Of a stretch of DNA of 64,000 nucleotides, positions 25,454 through 32,850 are shown piece by piece. Origin of the DNA: Pseudomonas umsongensis (lineage in GTDB: Bacteria > Pseudomonadota > Gammaproteobacteria > Pseudomonadales > Pseudomonadaceae); NCBI RefSeq assembly GCF_002236105.1, contig NZ_NIWU01000001.1, positions 1,116,001 through 1,180,000 on the forward strand. The letters run 5' to 3'. The notes beneath the pieces were generated by a model, which was given only the letters and a program-made list of their open reading frames with translations, was not told where the DNA came from and did no database searches. Made by a program: the position numbers and the translations under genes. Numbering within the stretch: position 1 is the first letter of the stretch; each line of letters starts with the position of its first letter.

Positions 25454-26326
25454 TCACGCCGCCTCCATGACGAATTCGTAACAGGCACGCTTGAACGGCA
25501 ATGGCATGCCCAACCGTGCGGACAGGTCATCGTGGCTCGTTCGATCTTCGTAGATCACCTGCAACGACTGTTTCACACCGAACACTGCATCGGACGCCAG
25601 GTACGGATCATCGTGATTGAACAGGTGGGTCACCAGTTTGCGATATCCCGGCGCCTCGATCATGAAATGCAGGTGCGCCGGCCGCCAAGGGTGCCGATTG
25701 GCGGCCTTGAGCATCCACCCCACCGGGCCATCGGTCGGAATCGGATAACACACCGGGACAATCGTGCGGATCGCAAAGCAGCCGTCGGCGTCGGTGCGAT
25801 AGCGCCCGCGCAGGTTACCGAACGGCTGTTCTGTGTCCTGGCCCGAATACTTGCCGTTTTCGGCAGTCTGCCAGACGTCCAGCACCGCGCCGTCCAGGGC
25901 ATTGCCCTGGGTATCGACCACCCGCCCGCGCACCAGCGCCGCCTCGCCCGGGGTGAAGGCCATATTCTCGCCGAACGCGCGCTCGGGCATGCCTTCGATG
26001 TAGAACGGCCCAAACACCGTGGTCTCGGTGGCCGTGGCGCTGTGGCGATGATTGATCGCGTCGACCAGCATCGATACGCCAAGGGTGTCCGACAGCAGGA
26101 TGAATTCCTGGCGCACCTGGCCGTCGCACTTGTGGCCGGTCTCGGTCAGGAAACGTATCCCTTCAAACCACTCTTGCTCGGTCAGTTCAACCTCGCTGAC
26201 AAACGCATGCAGGTGCCGCACCAGGCTCTGCATGATCTGTTTGTAGCGCGCATCGGTTGCATCAGCGAAGCTGTTCACGGCCTGCTCGCAGATCAGTTTT
26301 TCCATGGAGTTATCGTGATCGGTCAT
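25454..26326 (-). CDS. hapG: Intradiol ring-cleavage dioxygenase (hydroxyquinol 1,2-dioxygenase-like)
   Basis: 290 aa. An N-terminal dimerisation domain (1-105) precedes the catalytic domain. The Fe(III) ligands expected in the family are visible: Tyr in GRYRTDADG, Tyr in VCYPIPTDGP, and two His in RPAHLHFMIEAPG. It would cleave 1,2,4-trihydroxybenzene to maleylacetate, which the next enzyme reduces. This gives the operon a second entry route beside HapCD. Start MTDHDNSMEKL at 26326. It lies 36 bp after the reductase gene. Confidence 0.85.
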   Translation of the reverse strand: MTDHDNSMEKLICEQAVNSFADATDARYKQIMQSLVRHLHAFVSEVELTEQEWFEGIRFLTETGHKCDGQVRQEFILLSDTLGVSMLVDAINHRHSATATETTVFGPFYIEGMPERAFGENMAFTPGEAALVRGRVVDTQGNALDGAVLDVWQTAENGKYSGQDTEQPFGNLRGRYRTDADGCFAIRTIVPVCYPIPTDGPVGWMLKAANRHPWRPAHLHFMIEAPGYRKLVTHLFNHDDPYLASDAVFGVKQSLQVIYEDRTSHDDLSARLGMPLPFKRACYEFVMEAA

Positions 26327-26362
26327 TGTTTTTATTCCGACATGTGCTGATAGCACGGTTGA

Positions 26363-27430
26363 TCAGGCTGGCGCCTGGCCCAGCATGGCGCGGGTCAGCA
26401 GCGCTTCGATCGGGCCTTGTTCGAACGGCCGTGGATTGTAATACGGGCTGGCACAGGCGATTTGCGCCGCTTCGGCCGGACCGCTGGGCGGCAGGCCAAT
26501 ATCAGCCAGTGCCAATGGAATGCCCAGTTTCTGGTTGAGCGCATACAACAAGGCGCCTACCTCACTGGCGTCGCGACCACCCAGGGCTCGGGCGGTACGT
26601 TGCAAGGGTTCGGCGGCGGCCTCGCGGTTGTAATGCGCGGCATGGGGCAGGACGATGGCGTGGGCTTGGGCGTGGGGCAGATTGAATGTGCCGCCCAGGG
26701 TGTGGCAGAGCTTGTGGTGCAAGGCCATACCGACCGAGCCCAGGCAGATGCCCGCCAGCCACGCACCATACAACGCCTGGCTGCGAGCATCGGGATCGTT
26801 CGGGTCCTTGACCACCCCCGGCAATGCCTGTGCCAGCGAGCGGATCGATTCCTCGGCCATGAAACCGATGATCGGGTTGGCGTCCTCGGCGTACAGCGCT
26901 TCCACTGCGTGGGCCATGGCGTTCATGCCCGAACAGGCGGAGATCTGCGCCGGCAGGGTCAGGGTCAATTGCGGATCATAGATCACGGTTTTCGGCAGCA
27001 CCCGTGGGTCGCGTCCGGTTTTCTTCAGGCGGTTTTCGGTCAGGCCGTAGATCGGCGTCATCTCCGAACCCGCATAGGTGGTTGGCACCGCCACAATCGG
27101 CAACCCCGAATCCATGGCGATCGCCTTGCCCAGGCCAATGGTCGAGCCACCGCCGATGGCCACGCAGCAATCGGCATCCAGGCGCGCCGCCTCGATGCGC
27201 GCCGCTTGCGCCACTTCCAGCGGCACATGCATCACCGCGTGCGGGTACACACCCGCGGCACGTTCACCGAGCAACGCCGCAACGCGTTCGCCGAGCCCGT
27301 GCTGTTCCGGCGTGGTGAGGATCAGCGCCCGTCGGGCGCCCAGGCGCTCGATTTCTTCAGCCAGTGCCGAGAGCTTGCCCCAGCCGAACACCACGCGGGT
27401 CGGCAGGCTTTGGTAGACAAAAGGATTCAT
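26363..27430 (-). CDS. hapF: Maleylacetate reductase
   Basis: 355 aa, iron-containing alcohol dehydrogenase-like fold. GGGSTIGLGKAIA is the NAD(P) loop; VPTTYAGSEMTPIYGLTE and CSGMNAMAHAVEALYA match the maleylacetate reductase branch. The reaction is maleylacetate + NAD(P)H -> 3-oxoadipate, which enters the beta-ketoadipate pathway. The start MNPFVYQSLPTRVVFG (ATG 27428-27430) overlies the family N-terminus. The next upstream gene ends 8 bp before. Confidence 0.9.
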   Translation of the reverse strand: MNPFVYQSLPTRVVFGWGKLSALAEEIERLGARRALILTTPEQHGLGERVAALLGERAAGVYPHAVMHVPLEVAQAARIEAARLDADCCVAIGGGSTIGLGKAIAMDSGLPIVAVPTTYAGSEMTPIYGLTENRLKKTGRDPRVLPKTVIYDPQLTLTLPAQISACSGMNAMAHAVEALYAEDANPIIGFMAEESIRSLAQALPGVVKDPNDPDARSQALYGAWLAGICLGSVGMALHHKLCHTLGGTFNLPHAQAHAIVLPHAAHYNREAAAEPLQRTARALGGRDASEVGALLYALNQKLGIPLALADIGLPPSGPAEAAQIACASPYYNPRPFEQGPIEALLTRAMLGQAPA

Positions 27431-27438
27431 GGCCGACC

Positions 27439-28902
27439 TCAGCGTTTGAAGTGTGGGGGGATTTTCGCGTCGACGTTGACCCACACCGAGCGCGCTTCGG
27501 TGTAGTCGTGGATCGCTTCAAAGCCCATTTCCCGGCCATAACCGGACTGCCCTACGCCGCCGAACGGACTGCCGGGGCTGACGCGCTTGTAGCAGTTGAT
27601 CCAGCACATGCCCGCGTGGATCGCGTCGGCCATTTTATGCGCGCGGCTGAGGTTTTGCGTCCACAGGCCACTGCCCAGCCCGTACTCGGTGCTGTTGGCA
27701 ATGGCCAGCGCTTCTTCGTCGGTGCTGAAACGCACCACCGTGACGAAGGGACCGAAGACCTCTTCCTGGCAGACACGGTCACCCGGCTTGGCTTCGACCA
27801 CTGTGGGTTCGACATAGAAACCCTTGGCCAAGGCCTGGTCGTCCGGCGCCTTGCCACCGGCGAGGATCTTGCCGCCCTGCTCGATGGCGATATCGATGTA
27901 GGCCAGAACCCGGTCGCGGTGCAGGGCCGAGGTCAGCGGGCCCATCTCGGTGTCGGGGTTCATCGGGTCACCGAGGCGAATCGACTTGGCCAGGGCGATG
28001 AAGCGCTCCAGGAATGCATCAGCGATGTCTTCATGCAGAATCAACCGCGAACCGGCGATACAGGCCTGGCCCTGGTTATGGAAGATCGCCCAGGCAGCGC
28101 CGTTGACCGCCGCTTCCAGATTGGCGTCTTCAAATACAATGTTCGCACCCTTGCCACCCAGTTCCAGTTGAATGCGCTTGAGGTTGCCCTGCGACGCTTC
28201 AACAATCCGCCGACCGGTCGCGGTTGAGCCGGTAAAGGCAATCTTGCCGACGTCGAGGTGCTCGGCCAGCGCCTGGCCCGCGGTATGGCCGTAACCCGGC
28301 ACCACGTTGACCACGCCTTTGGGAAAGCCGACTTCGGTCATCAGCTCGACAATGCGCAAGGTCGACAGCGGCGTGATTTCCGAGGGCTTGATGACGATGG
28401 TGTTGCCCGCCGCCAGTGCCGGGCCCATCTTCCAGCTGGTGAACATCAGCGGAAAGTTCCAGGGCACGATCTGCCCGACCACGCCGATTGGCTTGCGCTG
28501 CACGTAATTGAGGAACCCGGCTTCCACCGGAATCACCGCGCCTTCGATCTTGTCGGCCATGCCGCCGAAGTAACGGAAGCACGCCGCGGTGCGCGGCACG
28601 TCGAGGCCACGGGAATCGCGGATCGGGTGCCCGGTGTTAAGGGATTCCAGCTGTGCCAGTTCTTCGCTGCAGGCCTCGATCCGGTCCGCCAATTTGAGTA
28701 ACAGGCGCCCACGCTCGGCGGCACCCAGGGCCGACCAGGCCGGGAAAGCGCGTTTGGCGGCGGCCACCGCGAGGTCGACGTCGGCGGCTTCGGCGGCGGC
28801 GATGCGGGTGATCAACGAGCCGTCATGGGGCGACACCACGTCGATGGTGCCGCCGGCGACCGCATCGACGAAGCGGCCATCGATATAGAGCTGATTTTGC
28901 AT
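27439..28902 (-). CDS. hapE: 4-hydroxymuconic semialdehyde dehydrogenase (ALDH family)
   Basis: 487 aa. Family landmarks are visible: PWNFPLMFTSWK, FTGSTATGR, the catalytic glutamate in LELGGKGANIVFEDA and the catalytic cysteine in HNQGQACIAGSR, then EEVFGPF. The ATG at 28900-28902 has GAGGAAACCATT upstream. The position between HapD and the maleylacetate reductase fits oxidation of the HapCD product to maleylacetate. Other benzaldehyde/betaine-aldehyde roles are conceivable from sequence alone, so the specific name rests on context. Confidence 0.85.
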   Translation of the reverse strand: MQNQLYIDGRFVDAVAGGTIDVVSPHDGSLITRIAAAEAADVDLAVAAAKRAFPAWSALGAAERGRLLLKLADRIEACSEELAQLESLNTGHPIRDSRGLDVPRTAACFRYFGGMADKIEGAVIPVEAGFLNYVQRKPIGVVGQIVPWNFPLMFTSWKMGPALAAGNTIVIKPSEITPLSTLRIVELMTEVGFPKGVVNVVPGYGHTAGQALAEHLDVGKIAFTGSTATGRRIVEASQGNLKRIQLELGGKGANIVFEDANLEAAVNGAAWAIFHNQGQACIAGSRLILHEDIADAFLERFIALAKSIRLGDPMNPDTEMGPLTSALHRDRVLAYIDIAIEQGGKILAGGKAPDDQALAKGFYVEPTVVEAKPGDRVCQEEVFGPFVTVVRFSTDEEALAIANSTEYGLGSGLWTQNLSRAHKMADAIHAGMCWINCYKRVSPGSPFGGVGQSGYGREMGFEAIHDYTEARSVWVNVDAKIPPHFKR

Positions 28903-28960
28903 AATGGTTTCCTCGCACCGCGCCTTGGGCGCAGTGTCTGACTGGATGGCTGAGTGCATG

Positions 28961-28979
28961 GCCCGGCGCAAGGCCGGGC
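28961..28979 (-). promoter_or_regulatory. Intercistronic hairpin between hapD and hapE
   Basis: GCCCGGC/GCCGGGC stem with a 5-nt loop in the 90-bp hapD-hapE gap. No U-run follows, so it is more likely an mRNA stabiliser or pause than a terminator. It could raise HapCD relative to the downstream enzymes. Confidence 0.6.
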
Positions 28980-28992
28980 AAGACATGTGGTC

Positions 28993-30012
28993 TTAGAACT
29001 CGATCGGATACGGCTTGAGCTCACCGCTTTCGTAGCGTTGCGGCAGGTTCGGCGTGGCGTTTTCCCAGACCAGCAGCATCGAGCGCTTGGTCGAATAGCC
29101 CTGGTGGCGAATGTCGGCGGGCATGGCGCAGATATCGCCGGCCCGCATGGTGATGCGCGCACGGGGGTTGCCATCGTCCTTGTCGCCGACGTCCCAGATG
29201 ATCTCGTCCGATAGCTGCAGGAACCACTCGATCCGGTCATTGCCATGGAACACCGGCAGGATGAATTCCTCGGTGGTCGGGCAGAACAGGCTGGCCTTGC
29301 ACACCGAAGTCACCGAGGGGTTCCAGGTCACGTCGGAGCGCGACAGGTACTTGTGCAGGTTGAAGGCATGCATCTGGCCTTCGAAACCTTCTGCGGCGTG
29401 AATTTCCGGCTCGTCCTGCGGCACATCGATGAACTGGCGGTTGACCGGCAGATCGTTGCGCAGCGGCGAATCATCCGGCAGGCCGGGCATGCGCCGGGTG
29501 GCGATACGGAAGCGCTCGATGGCCTCGATGTTGTTGCCGTTCTTGCGACCGAAGGCGCTGCCGGTTTCTTCCGGTGCGGCGAAGGGGTCGAAGGTGGCGT
29601 TGGTCCAGTCGCGCAGGATCGCCTTGAATGTCGCCATGATCAGCGGCGTTTCGAAGTTTTCGGTGTAGTTGACCCCGGCCGCCTTCAGCGTGCCGTTGAA
29701 GGTGCCGGCGTACAGGTCGACCTTGCCGTAGTAGTTGCGGGTGCCGATGACGTGGTCGAAGTTGACCCAGCCGTAGAAAAAGCCCCAGGCCACGTCGCGC
29801 ATCAAGGCGCGCAGAAAGGCATCGGCCGGGATCAAGTGCGAACGGGTCTGGCCTTTGGCGGGCCAGGTGATGCGGGCGAAGTACTCGTCTCGCGACAGTT
29901 CGAATGCGCCGAGTTTGAAAGCGCGATAACCGGTGACGGGATGGGCGGCGCTGGCCTGGACGTCTTCGTCGGCGAACAATGGCGTTTGAGCAGCGGTTTC
30001 AAGCATGGCCAT
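28993..30012 (-). CDS. hapD: Hydroquinone 1,2-dioxygenase large subunit
   Basis: 339 aa, the expected length. Residues His256, Asn258, Glu262 (within FHGNDRIEW) and His303 (MPADIRHQGYS) fall where I recall the Fe(II) ligands of the homologous PnpCD/HapCD enzymes. This cupin-type subunit holds the non-haem iron and opens hydroquinone between C1 and C2 to 4-hydroxymuconic semialdehyde. It follows hapC by 45 bp, and the two subunits form an alpha2beta2 enzyme. Identification is strong. Confidence 0.92.
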   Translation of the reverse strand: MAMLETAAQTPLFADEDVQASAAHPVTGYRAFKLGAFELSRDEYFARITWPAKGQTRSHLIPADAFLRALMRDVAWGFFYGWVNFDHVIGTRNYYGKVDLYAGTFNGTLKAAGVNYTENFETPLIMATFKAILRDWTNATFDPFAAPEETGSAFGRKNGNNIEAIERFRIATRRMPGLPDDSPLRNDLPVNRQFIDVPQDEPEIHAAEGFEGQMHAFNLHKYLSRSDVTWNPSVTSVCKASLFCPTTEEFILPVFHGNDRIEWFLQLSDEIIWDVGDKDDGNPRARITMRAGDICAMPADIRHQGYSTKRSMLLVWENATPNLPQRYESGELKPYPIEF

Positions 30013-30057
30013 GGCGGGTTTCCTCTTTTTATTGTGGGTGGAGTTCGGCTGGGCAGA

Positions 30058-30552
30058 TCACTTCAAGCAGATGTCGGCCCACTTCTCGACCGACAACGGG
30101 CCTTTGATCGTCTGCTGCAGGATCACGCCCGGCCGACTGGCCTCGAAGCGATACGCGGTGCCCACCGGCAGCAGGCACTGGTGGCCACGCTTGAGCAGGA
30201 CGTAGCCCATGGGTTTGCCCACTGGCACGTCCCCGGCCAGTTGCGTGCCCTCGCCTGCTGTCAATGGCGTATCGAGCTTGAGGAAGTCCACCCGCACTTC
30301 GCCGTCCATGACGATAGCGAATTCGTCGTGCGCGGCCGTGTACCAGGGCGACTGGCCTTCGGCGCGCAGGGTTTCAATGACGTAGCCGAGGTTGAGGCCG
30401 ACCACGACCTTTTCATACGGAAGGGATTTTTCCGCCACCTCGAAAACGTTGGAAAAGGCGTAGTGACTGGCCTGGCCGCTGATGATTTCAACCGAGCCCT
30501 TGGTGTATTTTTCCAGCGAGCCGAAGACCGTTTCGATTGCCGCGCTACTCAT
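30058..30552 (-). CDS. hapC: Hydroquinone 1,2-dioxygenase small subunit
   Basis: 164 aa, about 18 kDa as expected. It has a cupin fold with AAHDEFAIVMDGEVRVDFLK, PVGKPMGYVLLKRGHQ and a PGVILQQTIKGPLSVEKW tail. The small subunit is catalytically silent but needed for the heterotetramer. It is the first structural gene of the hydroquinone operon and lies downstream of a LysR gene on the same strand. A LysR-type dyad lies 86-112 bp before its start. The ribosome site is weak (GGTGAAAACCC). Confidence 0.9.
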   Translation of the reverse strand: MSSAAIETVFGSLEKYTKGSVEIISGQASHYAFSNVFEVAEKSLPYEKVVVGLNLGYVIETLRAEGQSPWYTAAHDEFAIVMDGEVRVDFLKLDTPLTAGEGTQLAGDVPVGKPMGYVLLKRGHQCLLPVGTAYRFEASRPGVILQQTIKGPLSVEKWADICLK

Positions 30553-30637
30553 GGGTTTTCACCGTTTTGTTGTTGTAGTAACAGTGAGCCAACAGTACGT
30601 CGCGCCTGGTCCCGGAACAATTAGAGGACCGGCGACA

Positions 30638-30664
30638 ACAGTGTTCGCGAAACGCAAACACTGT
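30638..30664 (-). promoter_or_regulatory. LysR-type box upstream of hapC
   Basis: ACAGTGTT (30638-30645) - 11 bp - AACACTGT (30657-30664): perfect 8-bp arms whose inner bases give the T-N11-A form of LysR-family sites. It is 86 bp before the hapC start, where an activator recognition site is expected. Confidence 0.7.
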
Positions 30665-30672
30665 AAGAGTTG

Positions 30673-30770
30673 TGTAGGAGCTGTGTAGGAGTTGTCGAGT
30701 GCAACGAGGCTGCGATCTTTTGATCTTAAAAAACAAGATCAAAAGATCGCAGCCTGCGGCAGCTCCTACA
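30673..30770. repeat. REPIN-like element, class 3, with 19-bp perfect palindrome
   Basis: Outer arms TGTAGGAG / CTCCTACA enclose a core in which 30709-30727 (GCTGCGATCTTTTGATCTT) is the exact complement of 30735-30753 around a 7-nt A-rich loop. It lies between the LysR stop and the hapC control region. It could insulate hapC from LysR read-through. Confidence 0.85.
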
Positions 30771-30784
30771 GGGTGCGAGGTTCA

Positions 30785-31714
30785 TTAGCGCACCCAGCCA
30801 CGCTCCAGCAACGGTTTATCCCAGCAGGGCTCATCGCCGAAGTTATCCACCAGAAAGTCGATCAACGTACGTACCTTCAAGGCCCGACGCTGGGTCGCGG
30901 GGTACACTGCTGAAAAATTGAAGGAGGACAACGCGTACTCAGGCAACACTGGAATCAACCGCCCGCTGAGCAGGTCGTCACTGGCCACCAGTGTCGGCAG
31001 GCAGACAATGCAGACTCCGGTCTGTGCGTAATCACGCAACAGGTGCACCGAGTTCGAGCGCACCTGGCCAGGCAGGCTCAGCTCCACTTGTTCGTCTTCG
31101 CGGTTGAACAGCCAGCGGTTGCGCGACGGATAACCCTCGTACAGGGCGATCTTGTGTTGCAGCAATTGCTGGGGATGGGTGGGCACGCCGAACTCGCTGG
31201 CGTAATCGGGAGACATGCAAAACAGCCGGCGAACGCTGAACAACTTGCGCTCGATCAGGGTTTCGGCCATTGGCGGAAACATCTGGAACGCCACATCGAA
31301 GCCTTCTTCGATCGGGTCCACCACCCGGTCGTTGACGATGACGTCCACTTCAATGTCCGGATACAGCCGGGTGAACTCGGCCAACAGACGACCGAAGTGC
31401 CCGATGGCAAATCCGGGCAGCATCTGCACCCGCAGTTTTCCGGTAGGTTTGGCGCGCAGTTCGCGCATGTGTTCGGTCAGCGAGTTGAAGCTCGCGACCA
31501 TGTCCGCGCATTCCTTGTAGTACGTCTCCCCGACCTCGGAGAGGCGTACATGGCGTGTGCTGCGGTGGAACAGCGGCGCATTGATGAACTGCTCCAGCTG
31601 CTGGATGCGGTGGGTAATGACCGAGCGGGTCACGCCCAGTTGCTGGGCCGCCCTGGCGAAGTTGCCGGTTTCGGCAACCCGCACGAAGGCTTCGACACTG
31701 AGTAAACGATCCAT
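30785..31714 (-). CDS. LysR-family regulator of the hydroquinone locus
   Basis: 309 aa. N-terminal winged helix (1-60): FARAAQQLGVTRSVITHRIQ and RHVRLSEVGETYY. The effector-binding domain (90-300) is of the common CrgA-like group: RVQMLPGFAIGHFGRLL and YEGYPSRNRWLFN. Its position between the periplasmic redox module and the hap operon, with a perfect LysR box before hapC, makes it the probable regulator of one or both. A 10-bp dyad directly before its own start suggests autoregulation or mRNA control. Confidence 0.88.
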   Translation of the reverse strand: MDRLLSVEAFVRVAETGNFARAAQQLGVTRSVITHRIQQLEQFINAPLFHRSTRHVRLSEVGETYYKECADMVASFNSLTEHMRELRAKPTGKLRVQMLPGFAIGHFGRLLAEFTRLYPDIEVDVIVNDRVVDPIEEGFDVAFQMFPPMAETLIERKLFSVRRLFCMSPDYASEFGVPTHPQQLLQHKIALYEGYPSRNRWLFNREDEQVELSLPGQVRSNSVHLLRDYAQTGVCIVCLPTLVASDDLLSGRLIPVLPEYALSSFNFSAVYPATQRRALKVRTLIDFLVDNFGDEPCWDKPLLERGWVR

Positions 31715-31718
31715 GGGG

Positions 31719-31770
31719 GCAGGTTCTCTGGATGTTTTTGTTCTTATAGGAATACGAAGCGAGAACCTGC
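31719..31770 (-). promoter_or_regulatory. Dyad covering the LysR leader
   Basis: GCAGGTTCTC (31719-31728) and GAGAACCTGC (31761-31770), perfect 10-bp arms 32 bp apart. The proximal arm ends 5 nt before the LysR ATG and, on the minus strand, contains the only purine-rich ribosome site (GAGAA). A TATAAG-like -10 lies in the loop. Confidence 0.6.
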
Positions 31771-31801
31771 GAGATTACGATGAACTCGAATGGCAAGCCA
31801 C

Positions 31802-31901
31802 TGTAGGAGCGAGCATGCTCGCGATGAACTCAAGAACGCCGATGGGTGTCAGGTTCCCCGCGTTTTCGTTAACGACCATCGCGAGCAGGCTCGCTCCTAC
31901 A
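31802..31901. repeat. REPIN, class 2
   Basis: Arms TGTAGGAGCGAGCATGCTCG and an imperfect partner of the CAGGCTCGCTCCTACA type, so the two arms come from slightly different REP subtypes. It lies between the SnoaL-like gene and the LysR leader. Confidence 0.9.
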
Positions 31902-31914
31902 GGGGGGGCTGCGG

Positions 31915-32376
31915 TTAGCGGTTGAGCCAGGGATAGCGCGCCGTGTCCTGGCTGCCGTAGTCAGGGTCCAGGTAGATGAAGCAGCGCTGGATCTTGAAAT
32001 CCCGGATCTCGAACACGTCGGCCCAGTAGCCGGCACCGGCCGCTGACGGGACGCCCGCACGCCAGTGGCCGTCGACGTGTTCACCAAAACTGGTGCCTTC
32101 GCAGACCAGCGTGTCGGTGCCCGTAAGAATCCAGTTGAAATGCGCATAGTCGTGGGTAATCGATTTCAAGCGGCTGCCAAGGTCGCTGAACATCTGGCCG
32201 ATCTGCTCACGGCCGGTGGCCAGTCCCCACTTGGGAAACAGGACCTGTGCATCCTCGGCGAACAGGTCGAGAATGCTGCCGCCAGTGGAGGTGATACCGC
32301 CGTTGTCGAAGGCCTTGAGGTATTCCAGGGCGACCGATTTGCGTTGCTCGTCGGTCATTGTAAGGGTGCTGATCAT
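31915..32376 (-). CDS. SnoaL-like (nuclear transport factor 2 fold) protein
   Basis: 153 aa from MISTLTMTDEQRKS. ATG 32374-32376 follows GACGGAGACAGCC. The NTF2-like fold is indicated by the helix-strand pattern with VALEYLKAFDNGG, LFAEDAQVLFPKWG, and the C-terminal YWADVFEIRDFKIQRCFIYLDPDYG. No signal peptide, so it is cytoplasmic. Family members include ketosteroid isomerases and polyketide cyclases. Beside a ketosteroid-dehydrogenase-like flavoprotein, it may isomerise or dehydrate an enone or dienone product. That is inference. Confidence 0.75.
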   Translation of the reverse strand: MISTLTMTDEQRKSVALEYLKAFDNGGITSTGGSILDLFAEDAQVLFPKWGLATGREQIGQMFSDLGSRLKSITHDYAHFNWILTGTDTLVCEGTSFGEHVDGHWRAGVPSAAGAGYWADVFEIRDFKIQRCFIYLDPDYGSQDTARYPWLNR

Positions 32377-32422
32377 GGCTGTCTCCGTCGTTTCGATATT
32401 GGAGTGATAAGGCTGTTGGCCG

Positions 32423-32818
32423 TCAGTGCAGCGACTTGATGTAGCTGATGATCTTCTGCCGCTTGGCCGGGTCGTCCTGCGAATAGACCATGGCGCTGCC
32501 CGGCGCCACGCTCTGGGCATCGGTGAGCCAGGCGTCGAGCATCGGCTCGTCCCAGACCTTGCCGGCCATGGCTTTGGTGAAGCCGTCGCTGTAGGTGAAG
32601 TTGGTTTCGCTGGCCGCCTTGCGACCCAGCAGCCCGAACAGGTTCGGGCCCTGCCCCGGCGGGCCGCCCTTGTCGAAGGTGTGGCAGACCGCGCAGTGGT
32701 TGGTCGCCAGTTTCTGCGCCAGCGCCAGGTCATCGGCCAAAGCGCTGCCGGTCAAAGCAAAACTGGCCGCCATCGCCAACAGCGCCGGGGCTCGCAGGAA
32801 AAATTTCAAGTGCGTCAT
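32423..32818 (-). CDS. Periplasmic class I cytochrome c
   Basis: 131 aa. The signal peptide ends at ALADD (about residue 28). The haem motif is CAVCH (Cys42, Cys45, His46), and Met110 (APGSAMVY) is the likely sixth ligand. KRQKIISYIKSLH is the usual C-terminal helix. It is 32 bp downstream of the Tat-exported flavoprotein gene, so it is probably that dehydrogenase's electron acceptor, passing electrons to the respiratory chain. Confidence 0.9.
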   Translation of the reverse strand: MTHLKFFLRAPALLAMAASFALTGSALADDLALAQKLATNHCAVCHTFDKGGPPGQGPNLFGLLGRKAASETNFTYSDGFTKAMAGKVWDEPMLDAWLTDAQSVAPGSAMVYSQDDPAKRQKIISYIKSLH

Positions 32819-32850
32819 ATCGTTGATCTCATGCAGTCACGGGGCTTGAT

